A DNA stretch of 64,000 nucleotides from CAVUEG01 sp963740525 (GCA_963740525.1 CAVUEG010000006.1:62001-126000), one strand, 5' to 3'. Shown: positions 1 through 9,918, numbered from the stretch's first letter. Translations and numbers: made by a program. The notes: a model not told the origin generated them from the letters alone.

Positions 1-1225
1 GCGGCAAGATGCGCCGCGTCAGCATGGTCACGTGGCCGGGCTCGAGCTCATCGAGGGAACGCACCCCGAGCAGTTTCATGGTGCGCTCGATCTGCCCCTG
101 CAAGATCTCGATCGTGCGGTCGACGCCTTCGCGGCCACCGGCCATCAGTCCGTACAGGTAGGCGCGACCGATCAGCGTGAAGCGGGCGCCGTGCGCCAGG
201 GCCGCGACGATGTCCTGACCTGACATGATCCCGGTGTCGAGGTGTACCTCGAGGTCACTGCCGACCTCCTTCACGACCTGCGGCAACAGGTGGAACGGGA
301 CGGGGGCACGATCCAGCTGACGGCCGCCGTGGTTGGAGAGCACGATGGCGTCGACGCCCAGGTCGGCGAGCCGACGAGCGTCGGCGACGTTCTGAACGCC
401 CTTGACCGAGATCCTGCCCGGCCACTGGTCGCGGATCCAGGCGAGGTCTTCGAAGGTGACCGTCGGGTCGAACATGGTGTCCAACAGCTCGGCCACCGTT
501 CCCGACCATGAGTCGAGCGAGGCGAAGGCGAGAGGCTCGGTGGTGAGGAGGTTGAGCCACCACGCGGGACGCGGAAGCGCGTTCGCGACCGTACGCGGTG
601 ACAGCCTGGGTGGGATGGTCATGCCGTTGCGCACATCGCGCAGCCGAGCACCCGCCACCGGTACGTCGACCGTCACCAGGAGCGTGTCGAAGCCGGCCGC
701 CGCAGCGCGGTCGACCAGCGCCATGGACCGCTCGCGGTCCTTCCACATGTAGAGCTGGAACCAGTTCCGGCCCTCGGGAGCTGCCGCCGCCACCTCCTCG
801 ATGGAGGTGGTTCCCATCGTGGAGAGTGAGAAGGGAATGCCAGCGGCAGCGGCAGCGGTGGCGCCCGCGATCTCACCCTCGGTCTGCATCATGCGGGTGA
901 AGCCGGTAGGAGCGATGCCGAAGGGCAGGGCCACCCGCTTGCCGAGGACGTCGCGTGACGTGTCCACGCTCGACACATCTCGCAGGATCGAGGGGTTGAA
1001 CTCCACGTCGGCGAAGGCCTCGCGGGCGCGGGCAAGGGAAACCTCGCCGTCGGCCGCTCCATCGGTGTAGTCGAAGGCAGCCCTGGGCGTGCGCCGCTTG
1101 GCGACTCGTCGCAGATCCTCGATGGTGAGCGCCTTGTCCAGCCGTCTCCGCTTCGGTGAGACCTCAGGCCTCTTGAACTTCAGGAGGGGCGCTAGATCGT
1201 GCCGGTTCGGCAGCTGCCGCTTCAT
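1..1225 (-). CDS. lldD: FMN-dependent alpha-hydroxy-acid dehydrogenase (L-lactate dehydrogenase type), 3' end outside window
   Basis: Oxidises an L-2-hydroxy acid, probably L-lactate to pyruvate, with FMN in a TIM barrel. Seen: the N-terminal YTDGAADGE segment, GIAPTGFTR and the C-terminal SNHGGRQLDR motif carrying the active-site His/Arg, then DTGIMSG and GRAYLYGLM for FMN phosphate binding. From memory it reads like mycobacterial LldD2 over its whole length. The ATG at 1225 is preceded by GGGGAG six bases upstream. No stop codon is reached before base 1, so the last few residues lie outside. Odd: the final codons (about 5-22) coincide with a copy of the 18-nt dispersed repeat described separately, so the C-terminus reads LTRRILP where relatives differ. 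Substrate is inferred from family only. Confidence 0.9.
   Translation of the reverse strand, partial: MKRQLPNRHDLAPLLKFKRPEVSPKRRRLDKALTIEDLRRVAKRRTPRAAFDYTDGAADGEVSLARAREAFADVEFNPSILRDVSSVDTSRDVLGKRVALPFGIAPTGFTRMMQTEGEIAGATAAAAAGIPFSLSTMGTTSIEEVAAAAPEGRNWFQLYMWKDRERSMALVDRAAAAGFDTLLVTVDVPVAGARLRDVRNGMTIPPRLSPRTVANALPRPAWWLNLLTTEPLAFASLDSWSGTVAELLDTMFDPTVTFEDLAWIRDQWPGRISVKGVQNVADARRLADLGVDAIVLSNHGGRQLDRAPVPFHLLPQVVKEVGSDLEVHLDTGIMSGQDIVAALAHGARFTLIGRAYLYGLMAGGREGVDRTIEILQGQIERTMKLLGVRSLDELEPGHVTMLTRRILP
5..22 (+). repeat. Dispersed repeat, single copy inside the lldD 3' end
   Basis: CAAGATGCGCCGCGTCAG, identical to the copy at 1343-1360 and the reverse complement of those at 44129 and 44161. 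It lies within the C-terminal codons of the dehydrogenase. Neighbouring copies could lie beyond the window edge. Confidence 0.75.
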
Positions 1226-1278
1226 TAGTTCTCCCCGTAGGTGGTCGGTCCTCCGCAGTCCCAGTCTGCCGAGGAGGG

Positions 1279-1360
1279 CAAGACGCGCCGCATCAGGGAC
1301 TTTTGAGGGGCAAGACGCGCCGCGTCAGGGGGGTTTGGAGGTCAAGATGCGCCGCGTCAG
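1279..1360 (+). repeat. Three-unit repeat array, 32-nt period
   Basis: Cores at 1279-1296, 1311-1328 and 1343-1360 follow CAAGAYGCGCCGCRTCAG. The start-to-start distance is exactly 32 nt both times. The 14-nt spacers differ in sequence but are purine/G-rich. The array lies between the lldD start and the tRNA-Asn terminator. A second array with the same core and period is at 44129-44210 in inverted orientation. Confidence 0.85.
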
Positions 1361-1377
1361 CGTGGGGGAAATGGGGG

Positions 1378-1419
1378 AGGGCCTGACCGGGCGGATTGCT
1401 CCGCCGCAGGTCAGGCCCT
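1378..1419 (-). terminator. Probable terminator of tRNA-Asn
   Basis: AGGGCCTGACC (1378-1388) is the perfect reverse complement of GGTCAGGCCCT (1409-1419), with an inner GGCGGA/TCCGCC stem at 1390-1395 and 1400-1405. It lies 8 nt downstream of the tRNA 3' end. There is no clear T tract, as is common in high-GC actinobacteria. Confidence 0.65.
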
Positions 1420-1426
1420 CTACTCG

Positions 1427-1499
1427 CTCCCCCGGTTGGACTCGAACCAACAACCCTCCGGTTAACAGCCGAATGCTCTGCCAGTTGAGCTACAGGGGA
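1427..1499 (-). tRNA. tRNA-Asn (GTT anticodon)
   Basis: Read on the minus strand, 73 nt fold as a cloverleaf: acceptor TCCCCTG pairs with CGGGGGA (one G-T pair), D arm GCTC/GAGC, anticodon loop CTGTTAA giving GTT for Asn, T arm with GTTCGAGTC, and discriminator G. CCA is not encoded. A strong hairpin follows and a -10-like TAACCT precedes it. Confidence 0.95.
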
Positions 1500-1512
1500 T
1501 CGTGCAGCCGCA

Positions 1513-1518
1513 AGGTTA
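1513..1518 (-). promoter_or_regulatory. -10-like hexamer upstream of tRNA-Asn
   Basis: TAACCT on the minus strand, 13 nt before the tRNA 5' end. The -35 region about 17-18 nt further upstream (near TTCACC) is poor. Assignment rests on position. Confidence 0.35.
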
Positions 1519-1585
1519 GCAACTGATCCGGATCAGGGTGAAATCAGGTTCCGCCTGGTCGGCACGGAGGTGAGAACGGGCCCGG

Positions 1586-2104
1586 TCACAGCCCGAGCTC
1601 CTCCCGGGCAGCCCGCAGGCCGGCCTCCGCCAGCCGTCGAACGTCGGGGTCCTCGGGGTCCACTCCGGCGTCGAACTCGTACATCCAGGCGATCGGGGCA
1701 TCCCCTCGCGTCGCGCGTCGAGCGATCACGAAAAGCCCGGAGCGCCCGCTGACGGTCACCCGGCGCTGGAGCACCACGCTGGCGCTGACGCGTTCCCGGA
1801 TCACCTCGAGCAGCCGTCCGGAGTCCTCGAAGGCGAGCCGGTACGTCGCCCGCGGGGCGGCGTACTCCCCCACCGCGACGACCTCGAGGACCTCGTCGTC
1901 GCGGTTCCACTCGGCGCGCTCCACCTCGGGCCAGGTGAGACGTTCGACCACGCTGTCGTCCTCGAGCAGCACGAAGGCGTCGAGCGTCGCCACCGCCCAG
2001 GCCCCGCCGGTCGCCCGGGCGCCCGCGAGCACGCGGTCGCCGGACGGCAGCGGCATTCGGGCCAGGACGTCGGCCGGGAGCGGGCCACGACGGGAGAAGC
2101 GCAC
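1586..2104 (-). CDS. Conserved hypothetical protein (172 aa) downstream of dnaG
   Basis: No domain recognised. The protein reads as alternating beta segments with charged turns (for example LEDDSVVERLTWPEVERAEW), soluble, without signal peptide or membrane segment. The GTG at 2104 was chosen because it starts one base after the dnaG stop and has GGGAG eight bases upstream; the frame is open further upstream but only inside dnaG. The junction suggests translational coupling with dnaG, yet nothing links the protein to priming. Similar small genes next to actinobacterial dnaG are familiar, but I cannot name this one. Confidence 0.7.
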   Translation of the reverse strand: MRFSRRGPLPADVLARMPLPSGDRVLAGARATGGAWAVATLDAFVLLEDDSVVERLTWPEVERAEWNRDDEVLEVVAVGEYAAPRATYRLAFEDSGRLLEVIRERVSASVVLQRRVTVSGRSGLFVIARRATRGDAPIAWMYEFDAGVDPEDPDVRRLAEAGLRAAREELGL

Positions 2105-2105
2105 G

Positions 2106-4043
2106 TCACTGGCTCCCGACGGCGCGCTCGCGCAGGTTCCGGCGCTGCTGCTCCAGGGCCACGAGCTCACCGAACATCCGGTTGTAGTCGGCCGCGTGCT
2201 CCACGGGGTTGGTCCGCTGGAGCCGGGACTTGAGATCGGCGATCCGGCGCATCGCGCTCAGCTCCTGGAGCCGGAAGACGTGCCCGGCGACGTAGGCCGT
2301 GTCCGGCTCCTTGACCGAGAGCAGCGGCTCCACGGCGAGCGCACTCAGGGCGGACTCGACGGCAGGGTCGGTGGCCTTCTCCCTCAGCCGGTTGACCCAC
2401 TGGACGTCGGCCTGGGACGGGCCGCCGAGGTCGCTGACCGCCTGCCAGACCGCGCGGTAGGTCGGGTGGGTGAAGTCGTCGGCGTCGACGTCCTTGGCCA
2501 TCCGGCCGACCGAGACAGGGTGCTGGACGACCAGCTTGAGCGTCTCCCGCTCGAGCTGGAACCTGGGGTCGCGCAGGTCGGGCAGCGGTGGGGCCGGCGC
2601 CGCCGATGGCACCGGCTGGGCAGTCGACCCGCCTGCGACGGCCACCCCGGCCGCAACGGCCGCTGCCGCGGCGTGAGGGTGGGGCTGCGAAGGGGCCTCG
2701 CCGCGGTCGCGCTGGGGACGTGAGGCGACCCGGCGCACCTCGCGGCGCGCGTCGTCGACGTCGATGCCGACCATCCCGGCCAGCTCCCTGGCGAACGCGT
2801 CCACCTTGGACCGGTCGCGGATGCTGACCACCAGCTTGGCGGCCTCGCGCAGCGCGTCGATGCGACCGTCGGCACGGTCGAGGTCGTAGCGGGAGACCAC
2901 GTTGCTGAGCACGAAGCGGTAGAGCGGGATCCGCCGTGCGACCAGCTCCCGCACCGCGGCGTCGCCCTTCTGCAGCCTCAGGTCGCACGGGTCCAGCCCG
3001 TCGGGCTCGACCGCGACGTACGTCTGCGACACGAACTGCTGGTCCCCGCCGAAGGCTCGCAGTGCGGCCTTCTGACCCGCCGCGTCGCCGTCGAAGGTGA
3101 AGATCACCTCGCCGCGGAACTCCTCGTGGTCGTGGAGCAGCCGGCGGAGCACCCTGGTGTGGTCCTCACCGAAGGACGTGCCGCAGGTCGCCACCGCGGT
3201 CGGTACGCCGGCCAGGTGCGCGGCCATCACATCGGTGTAGCCCTCGACGACCACCGCCTGCGAGCTGCGCGCGATGTCGCGTCGCGCCAGGTCGATGCCG
3301 TAGAGCACCTGGCTCTTCTTGTAGATCGGCGTCTCCGGGGTGTTGAGGTACTTCGCCTCGATCCGGTCGTCGTCGAAGATCCGCCGGGCTCCGAAGCCGA
3401 TCGTGTCCCCGCTGGTGTCCCTGATCGGCCACAGCAGCCGGCCCCGGAACCGGTCGTAGAGGCTGCGCCCCTGGGCGACGAGCCCCGCCTTGACCTGCTC
3501 CTCGTCGCGGAACCCCTTCTGGGTCAGGTGCTTGTGCAGCGCCTCGCCGTCGCGCGGGGCGAACCCGATCCCGAACCGCTCCGCGGCCTCCTTGTCGAAA
3601 CCGCGCTCGGAGAGGAACTGTCGTCCCGCCACCGCGTCGGGGGTGTTGAGGTGGTCGGCGTAGAAGGCCTGGGCGACCTTGTGCGCCTCGATCAGCCGGG
3701 GCCGGTTCGAGCTGTCGCGCTGCTGGGCCGGGCCGCCGTCGACGTACCGGAGCTGCACGCCGCACTTCTCGGCCAGTCGCTCCACGGTCTCGCTGAAGGA
3801 GAGTCCGTCGATCTCCATGACGAAGTTGATGACGTCACCGCCCTGGCCGCAGCCGAAGCAGTGGTAGAAGCCGCGAGAGGGAGTGACGTTGAAGGACGGC
3901 GACTTCTCGTCGTGGAAGGGGCACAGGCCCTTCCAGGACCCGCCGCCGGCCGGCCGGAGCGTGACGTAGGAGGACACGACCTCGTCGATGCGCGTCTTCT
4001 CGCGCACCTCCGCGATGTCCTCTTCCCGGATCCGACCCGCCAC
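2106..4043 (-). CDS. dnaG: DNA primase DnaG
   Basis: Synthesises RNA primers for the replisome. Seen in 645 aa: CHC2 zinc finger with C41, H44, C62 and C65; the primase core; TOPRIM with the EGYTD glutamate at about 267 and the DGD metal site at about 318-320; then a variable linker rich in Ala and Pro (about 440-490) and a helical C-terminal DnaB-binding region. Length is normal for actinobacteria. The start is GTG with no strong ribosome-binding site, so a leaderless start is possible. It follows dgt on the same strand at 66 bases, the usual actinobacterial order. Confidence 0.97.
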   Translation of the reverse strand: MAGRIREEDIAEVREKTRIDEVVSSYVTLRPAGGGSWKGLCPFHDEKSPSFNVTPSRGFYHCFGCGQGGDVINFVMEIDGLSFSETVERLAEKCGVQLRYVDGGPAQQRDSSNRPRLIEAHKVAQAFYADHLNTPDAVAGRQFLSERGFDKEAAERFGIGFAPRDGEALHKHLTQKGFRDEEQVKAGLVAQGRSLYDRFRGRLLWPIRDTSGDTIGFGARRIFDDDRIEAKYLNTPETPIYKKSQVLYGIDLARRDIARSSQAVVVEGYTDVMAAHLAGVPTAVATCGTSFGEDHTRVLRRLLHDHEEFRGEVIFTFDGDAAGQKAALRAFGGDQQFVSQTYVAVEPDGLDPCDLRLQKGDAAVRELVARRIPLYRFVLSNVVSRYDLDRADGRIDALREAAKLVVSIRDRSKVDAFARELAGMVGIDVDDARREVRRVASRPQRDRGEAPSQPHPHAAAAAVAAGVAVAGGSTAQPVPSAAPAPPLPDLRDPRFQLERETLKLVVQHPVSVGRMAKDVDADDFTHPTYRAVWQAVSDLGGPSQADVQWVNRLREKATDPAVESALSALAVEPLLSVKEPDTAYVAGHVFRLQELSAMRRIADLKSRLQRTNPVEHAADYNRMFGELVALEQQRRNLRERAVGSQ

Positions 4044-4109
4044 GGGCGCGAGTCTACGGGCCAGGTCCTCCCGACCGGAGGCGCCCGAGGAAACTGGGGA
4101 GGGTGCGCC

Positions 4110-5402
4110 TCAGCTGGTCAGCCGGGCGTGCCAGTCGACGGCCGAGGCGTCGGTGAGCGAGGCGACCTGGTCGACCACCACCCGCAGTCGGGCGGCCTCG
4201 TCGGGAGCCTGGACGAAGTCCTCGCGCAGCGCCGGATGCAGGGCGTCCGGGGCCCGGTCGCGCAGCGCCTCGGCCAGCTCCTGGACCAGCGTGCGCTGAC
4301 GGTCCAGCAGCGCGATCCGGTCGTCGGCCTTCATCACCCAGTGCGCCGCAATCCCCTTCAGGACACCGATCTCCAGCCTGGTCTGCGGCGGCACCACGAG
4401 ATCCGCGGCGTGCCTGACCAGCGGGTCGTCGCCGAACAGCTCGCGGGTGGCCTGCTGCACGCTCCCGCAGAACCGGCCGATCACGTCGCTGGTGAGGTTC
4501 TTCAGCGCGGCCAGGGCTGGCCGGGTGCCGTCGTACGACGCCGAGGGCCACGAGCCGATCACCCGAAGACCGGACAGGGCATCCTCCAGCTCGTCGTCGG
4601 AGGCACCGGGGAGATACCAGTCTCGGACCGTGTCCCACAGCTCGACCCGGGTCCCGCGGTCGTCCAGCACGGCCAGGTCGATGCGACCGGCGACCACGCC
4701 GTCCTCGACGTCGTGCACCGAGTAGGCGACGTCGTCGGCGAAGTCCATCACCTGGGCCTCGACGCACTGCCGCCGACCGTCGACGCCGTCGCGGAGCCAG
4801 TCGAACACCGGCCGGTCGTCGTCGTACACCCCGAACTTGCGCACCGAACGCGACGACCCGTCTGCGTGGTGTCCGTGTGGCTCGTCGGCCCCGTCCCGAA
4901 GCCAGGGGTACTTGGTGCAGGCGTCGAGGGTCGCCCGGGTCAGGTTCAGCCCCACCGACCGCCCCTCGGCGTCGACCGACTTGGGTTCCAGGCGGCTGAG
5001 GATCCGCAGCGTCTGGGCGTTGCCCTCGAAGCCCCCGCACGCCTCGGCGAGCTCGTCGAGTGCCCGCTCGCCGTTGTGGCCGAACGGCGGGTGGCCCATG
5101 TCGTGGGCCAGCGCGGCGGTCTCGACGACGTCCGGGTGGCAGCCGAGCACGTGCGCGACGTCGCGCGCGACCTGGGCCACCTCGAGGCTGTGCGTGAGCC
5201 GGTTGCGGACGAAGTCGTCGCTCTGCGGGCCGACCACCTGGGTCTTGGCGGCCAGCCGCCGCAGCGCGGCTGCGTGCACGACGCGGGCGCGGTCCCGCTC
5301 GAACGGGGTCCGCTCCGGCGCGTCGACTCGCTTCGTGGGCTCGTCGACCCAGCGCGCGCGGGCATGGCTGTCGTACAGCGCGTCCCAGGTCGAGGTGCTC
5401 AT
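4110..5402 (-). CDS. dgt: Deoxyguanosinetriphosphate triphosphohydrolase-like protein
   Basis: An HD-superfamily dNTPase that releases tripolyphosphate from dGTP or other dNTPs. Seen in 430 aa: H71 in THSLEVAQ, the HD pair at about 100-101 in ALAHDMGHPPFGHNGE, and the downstream FADDVAYSVHDVEDG segment with the conserved metal-binding Asp. The ATG at 5402 (MSTSTWDALY) was preferred over the longer frame, which would run back to 5519 into the 3' end of the neighbouring gene and add a low-complexity extension. It probably belongs to one transcript with dnaG. Substrate preference cannot be read from sequence. Confidence 0.93.
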   Translation of the reverse strand: MSTSTWDALYDSHARARWVDEPTKRVDAPERTPFERDRARVVHAAALRRLAAKTQVVGPQSDDFVRNRLTHSLEVAQVARDVAHVLGCHPDVVETAALAHDMGHPPFGHNGERALDELAEACGGFEGNAQTLRILSRLEPKSVDAEGRSVGLNLTRATLDACTKYPWLRDGADEPHGHHADGSSRSVRKFGVYDDDRPVFDWLRDGVDGRRQCVEAQVMDFADDVAYSVHDVEDGVVAGRIDLAVLDDRGTRVELWDTVRDWYLPGASDDELEDALSGLRVIGSWPSASYDGTRPALAALKNLTSDVIGRFCGSVQQATRELFGDDPLVRHAADLVVPPQTRLEIGVLKGIAAHWVMKADDRIALLDRQRTLVQELAEALRDRAPDALHPALREDFVQAPDEAARLRVVVDQVASLTDASAVDWHARLTS

Positions 5403-5466
5403 CGCGACGAGGCTACTGCCCGCCCCTGACCTCGCCAGGTCAGCCTCTCCCCGAGGGGTGGCTCGA

Positions 5467-6396
5467 TCAGAAGACCGTGACGTGCACGTGGTCCTCGTGG
5501 TTCGCGGTCGGTGAGCCACGGTCCTCGACCGGGCGCCAGCCTTCGCTGGAGCGCTCGACGGACCAGATCTGCCGCGACCACATGATGTAACTGACGTGCA
5601 GCGAGGCGTAGTTCGACCGGACCCACTCGGCGATCGCGGTCCCGGTCGAGGAGTCCGGGATCATGATGTCGAGGGCCAGGCCCTGCGAGTGCTCGCCGTC
5701 GGCGCGGATCCCGCCGTACGACGTGACCTGCGGGAAGGCGTGGCACACCGCACGGTGCAGGGCGATCGCGTTGGCCGTCAGCCCGGACTCGACCTCGGAT
5801 CCGGTGGGGCACGGCGCGTCTGAGACGCCACCGGCCGCCGTGACGGTCCTGGTCTGCGGACGTGGCCGGTGCTCGCTCAGGTACGCGGTGTGCACCCACA
5901 GTGCCCGGTCCGCGCGCACGATCTCGGTCCACGGGCCCTTCGAGTGTCCGGTCACCGGCACCTTGGCACCGTCGCGGAGCACGGCCACGCGGGCGAAGTC
6001 CTCGCCGGGGCCGATCCGCACGTTGAGAGGAGCGGTGGCCCACTCGTGGTCGACCACCTTGCCGGCCCGGAACCAGGCCAGCCGCTCGGCCCGCGTCGAC
6101 TGACGCAGCTCGCGCTCGGCGCGCGCCTTGCCCAGGGGACCGCGACCGGCAGAGCGGGACAGTGCCAGCGCCAGGTTCTGGTCACGGTCGTCATTGGCGT
6201 ACGAGGACGACGAGGAGGAGGCGGCGTTGAGGTGGAGCGCCTGCACCTGGTCGTACGACGGCTCGGACGCGCTGAGCGCGATACCGGAGGCGACGGTGAA
6301 CAAGGTGGCCACCGGGGCCGCGACCAGCGCGAAACGCCAGCTGGGACGAAGCGTGGTGCGCGACCGGGTGGGGTCGTCGTGGCGGGGGTGAGCCAC
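5467..6396 (-). CDS. Exported SH3b-domain protein with M15-like C-terminal domain
   Basis: The N-terminal signal-anchor (about 20-43, FALVAAPVATLFTVASGIAL) places the 309-aa protein outside or at the membrane. A bacterial SH3 domain follows at about 118-178 (PLNVRIGPGEDFARVAVL). The C-terminal half (about 195-309) holds GGIRADGEHSQGLALDIM and HEDHVHVTVF, the HxxGxAxD and HVH pattern of VanY/peptidase M15-like domains found in actinobacterial cell-wall proteins. A peptidoglycan-processing or binding role is inferred. The GTG start is fixed by an in-frame TGA six bases upstream. It sits between dusB and dgt on the same strand. Confidence 0.8.
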   Translation of the reverse strand: MAHPRHDDPTRSRTTLRPSWRFALVAAPVATLFTVASGIALSASEPSYDQVQALHLNAASSSSSSYANDDRDQNLALALSRSAGRGPLGKARAERELRQSTRAERLAWFRAGKVVDHEWATAPLNVRIGPGEDFARVAVLRDGAKVPVTGHSKGPWTEIVRADRALWVHTAYLSEHRPRPQTRTVTAAGGVSDAPCPTGSEVESGLTANAIALHRAVCHAFPQVTSYGGIRADGEHSQGLALDIMIPDSSTGTAIAEWVRSNYASLHVSYIMWSRQIWSVERSSEGWRPVEDRGSPTANHEDHVHVTVF

Positions 6397-6543
6397 AGCG
6401 AATCATCCAATCGAGGCAGGGGGAAGTCAGGTCATGACGAGATTCGAGTGAAACACGTCAACCGACGGCGAATCCAATCGGCTGGCCGATTTGTCCGGGT
6501 GAGACGCCCCACGCCGGGTGACGGGGCTCACTGGTCGCTTCAC

Positions 6544-7683
6544 TCAGCCGCCGGACAGCTCGGAGGCATCCTCACGCAGGACGCAGGCGCTGCCGTCGGT
6601 GTCGTCGAGCCAGCCGTCCGGGAGCACGACGCGGGCGCGTGGGCTCCCCTGGCGCCCACGGGGGGTGCCCAGCTCACGCACGGGGAACGGCTCGTCGGGG
6701 TCGAGGTCGGCCAGCAGCCGGTCGAGCGCGGCCAGTGAGTCGACCAGCGCCAACGAACGGCGCATCTCGCCCCCGGCGCCGAAACCCTTGAGGTACCACG
6801 ACACGTGCTTGCGGAACTCCTTGCAGCCGCGCTCCTCCCCCATGTGCTCACACAGCAGCTCGGCGTGCCGACGCATCATCGTGGCCACCTCGCCGAGGGT
6901 CGGCAACGTCGAGACCTGCTCCCCCGCGAAGGCCGCCGCCAGGTCGCGGAAGAGCCAGGGGCGACCCAGGCAACCCCGTCCGACGACGACTCCTGCGGCG
7001 CCGGTCCGCTCGACCATGCGGATCGCGTCCGAGGCCTCCCAGATGTCGCCGTTGCCGAGCACCGGGATGTCGACGTGGGCCACGAGGGCAGCGATGGCGT
7101 CCCAGTCGGCGACTCCGGAGTAGGCCTGGCTCGCGGTGCGTCCATGCAGGGCGATCGCGGCCGCTCCCGACTCCTGGGCGATCCGGCCCGCGTCGAGGTA
7201 GGTGAGGTGGTCGTCGTCGATGCCCTTGCGGGTCTTCATCGTGACCGGGACGTCGTACGGCGACGCAGCCCGGACCGCGGACTCGAGGATCTCCGCGAGC
7301 AGCCGGCGTTTCCACGGAAGGGCCGCACCGCCGCCCTTGCGAGTCACCTTCGGCACCGGGCAGCCGAAGTTCAGGTCGACGTGCGCGACGCCGTACTCCG
7401 CGCAGAGGATCTCGGTCGCCTTGCCGACGTACGCCGGGTCGGTGCCGTAGAGCTGCACCGAGCGCACGTCCTCGAGCTCGTCGAAGACCAGCATCGAGAT
7501 CGTGGTCTCGTCACGCTCCACGACGCCCCGCGAGGTGATCATCTCCGAGACGTAGAGACCGGCCCCCTGCTCACGGCAGAGACGGCGATAGGCCGCGTTC
7601 GTGATCCCCGCCATCGGCGCCAGCACCACCGGGGTGTCCACGCGCAGCGAGCCGAGTCGCAGCTCGGTGGGCAGGGCGGTCAT
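6544..7683 (-). CDS. dusB: tRNA-dihydrouridine synthase
   Basis: Reduces uridines in the tRNA D loop, using FMN and NADPH. Seen in 379 aa: PVVLAPMAGITNAAYR at the barrel start, the catalytic cysteine C108 in NFGCPVPKVTRKGGGAAL, the ALHGRTASQAYSG phosphate and RNA-binding segment, and VVVGRGCLGRPWLF. A C-terminal helical domain binds tRNA. The ATG at 7683 is preceded directly by a G run that could serve as ribosome-binding site; the longer upstream frame lacks homology-like sequence. Which D-loop positions it modifies is not evident. Confidence 0.93.
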   Translation of the reverse strand: MTALPTELRLGSLRVDTPVVLAPMAGITNAAYRRLCREQGAGLYVSEMITSRGVVERDETTISMLVFDELEDVRSVQLYGTDPAYVGKATEILCAEYGVAHVDLNFGCPVPKVTRKGGGAALPWKRRLLAEILESAVRAASPYDVPVTMKTRKGIDDDHLTYLDAGRIAQESGAAAIALHGRTASQAYSGVADWDAIAALVAHVDIPVLGNGDIWEASDAIRMVERTGAAGVVVGRGCLGRPWLFRDLAAAFAGEQVSTLPTLGEVATMMRRHAELLCEHMGEERGCKEFRKHVSWYLKGFGAGGEMRRSLALVDSLAALDRLLADLDPDEPFPVRELGTPRGRQGSPRARVVLPDGWLDDTDGSACVLREDASELSGG

Positions 7684-7728
7684 CCCCCCATTGTGAAGCG
7701 CGGTCCCACTCGCGCCCAAATCGGTCGC

Positions 7729-8403
7729 TCAGCGCTTCTTCGAGGACTTCTTCGACGGCTTCTTCACAGGCTTGGGCGACGGCGTGGTCACCTCGCCCTT
7801 CCAGGTGATCGGGTCGAACGCCTGGTCGGGACGGAAGGACATCGAGGTGATCTCGCCGTGGTCGGCCGCGAGGTAGACCAGGCACGTCCAGAACGTGTCG
7901 CCGGGCCCGAACGCCGCAGGGAGAGCCTTCGACGGGCACTTGGCAAAGGGAGTGGTGAACGTGGACGCCTGCACGAGCGTGTTGTCGGCGTCCACGGCCC
8001 ACAACGGGACCGGCGCGTTGCCCAGGTCCGACTCGCCGACGTTCTCGACCTTGACGTTCACGTAGTAAGGCGTCGACGCCGACGTCTGGTCGTCGAGGAT
8101 GAACCCGCTGAAGTCCTTGATCGAGCCCAGCTCGACCCGGTCCACGGTCAGCTTGAGCACGGAGGCGCGGTCCTGGTCCGGCTCGTCGATCACCGTGGCC
8201 GGCGACCCGAACGCCAGCCTGGTGCCCTGCGGAGTCAGCTTCACCCCGTCCGGAACGGGCACCGTGCTGGACGGGGACGGCGACTGCGTCGGAGCGGTCT
8301 GCGGCTCGCTCGAGGAGGAACACCCCGCGAGGACCAGGCCCAGGGCCACAACCGGAGCCAGAAGACGGGCTGGACGCAGTGGGAGGATCGCGCGGCTATT
8401 CAC
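7729..8403 (-). CDS. Secreted lipoprotein, unknown function
   Basis: From the GTG at 8403 the 224-aa product has a basic start, a hydrophobic stretch and the lipobox LAGC, so it should be lipid-anchored outside the cell. A Ser/Pro/Thr-rich linker precedes a beta-rich domain (YYVNVKVENVGESDLG, then a Cys pair around KCPSK and WTCLVY) resembling the immunoglobulin-like telokin/DUF4352 fold. The extreme C-terminus is Lys/Ser-rich (KKPSKKSSKKR), which could contact wall polymers or nucleic acid. It lies between glyS and dusB on the same strand but shows no functional tie to them. Confidence 0.8.
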   Translation of the reverse strand: MNSRAILPLRPARLLAPVVALGLVLAGCSSSSEPQTAPTQSPSPSSTVPVPDGVKLTPQGTRLAFGSPATVIDEPDQDRASVLKLTVDRVELGSIKDFSGFILDDQTSASTPYYVNVKVENVGESDLGNAPVPLWAVDADNTLVQASTFTTPFAKCPSKALPAAFGPGDTFWTCLVYLAADHGEITSMSFRPDQAFDPITWKGEVTTPSPKPVKKPSKKSSKKR

Positions 8404-8450
8404 GCGGACATTGTGCACCGCAGGTCCCGACCCGAGCGACGGCACGCTGG

Positions 8451-9851
<1,401 letters not shown>

Positions 9852-9870
9852 GGGGGCGCTCCATTGGATG

Positions 9871-9898
9871 GGCTGTCGGCGACTGGCTGTCGGCGACC
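9871..9898. repeat. 14-nt tandem duplication in the glyS leader
   Basis: GGCTGTCGGCGACT is followed directly by GGCTGTCGGCGACC, starting 20 bases before the glyS start codon. It is not a recognisable T-box or glycine riboswitch. Confidence 0.6.
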
Positions 9899-9918
9899 GG
9901 CAGAGGTAGATCGTCAGC

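Noticed and set aside
1279..1360. CRISPR array
   Set aside because: Only three units, core of 18 nt and spacers of 14 nt, below known CRISPR sizes; no cas genes; the same core recurs at gene borders elsewhere.
1089..1526. Open reading frame over repeats and tRNA on the plus strand
   Set aside because: It crosses the tRNA-Asn gene, its terminator and the repeat array; its amino-acid content is an artefact of high GC.
3126..5429. 767-codon open frame on the plus strand
   Set aside because: Lies antisense to dnaG and dgt, which have clear domains; its composition (Arg/Val/Gly/Asp rich) is that of a GC shadow frame.
9852..9918. Glycine riboswitch or T-box before glyS
   Set aside because: No conserved T-box sequence or paired-aptamer pattern; only the tandem duplication is seen.
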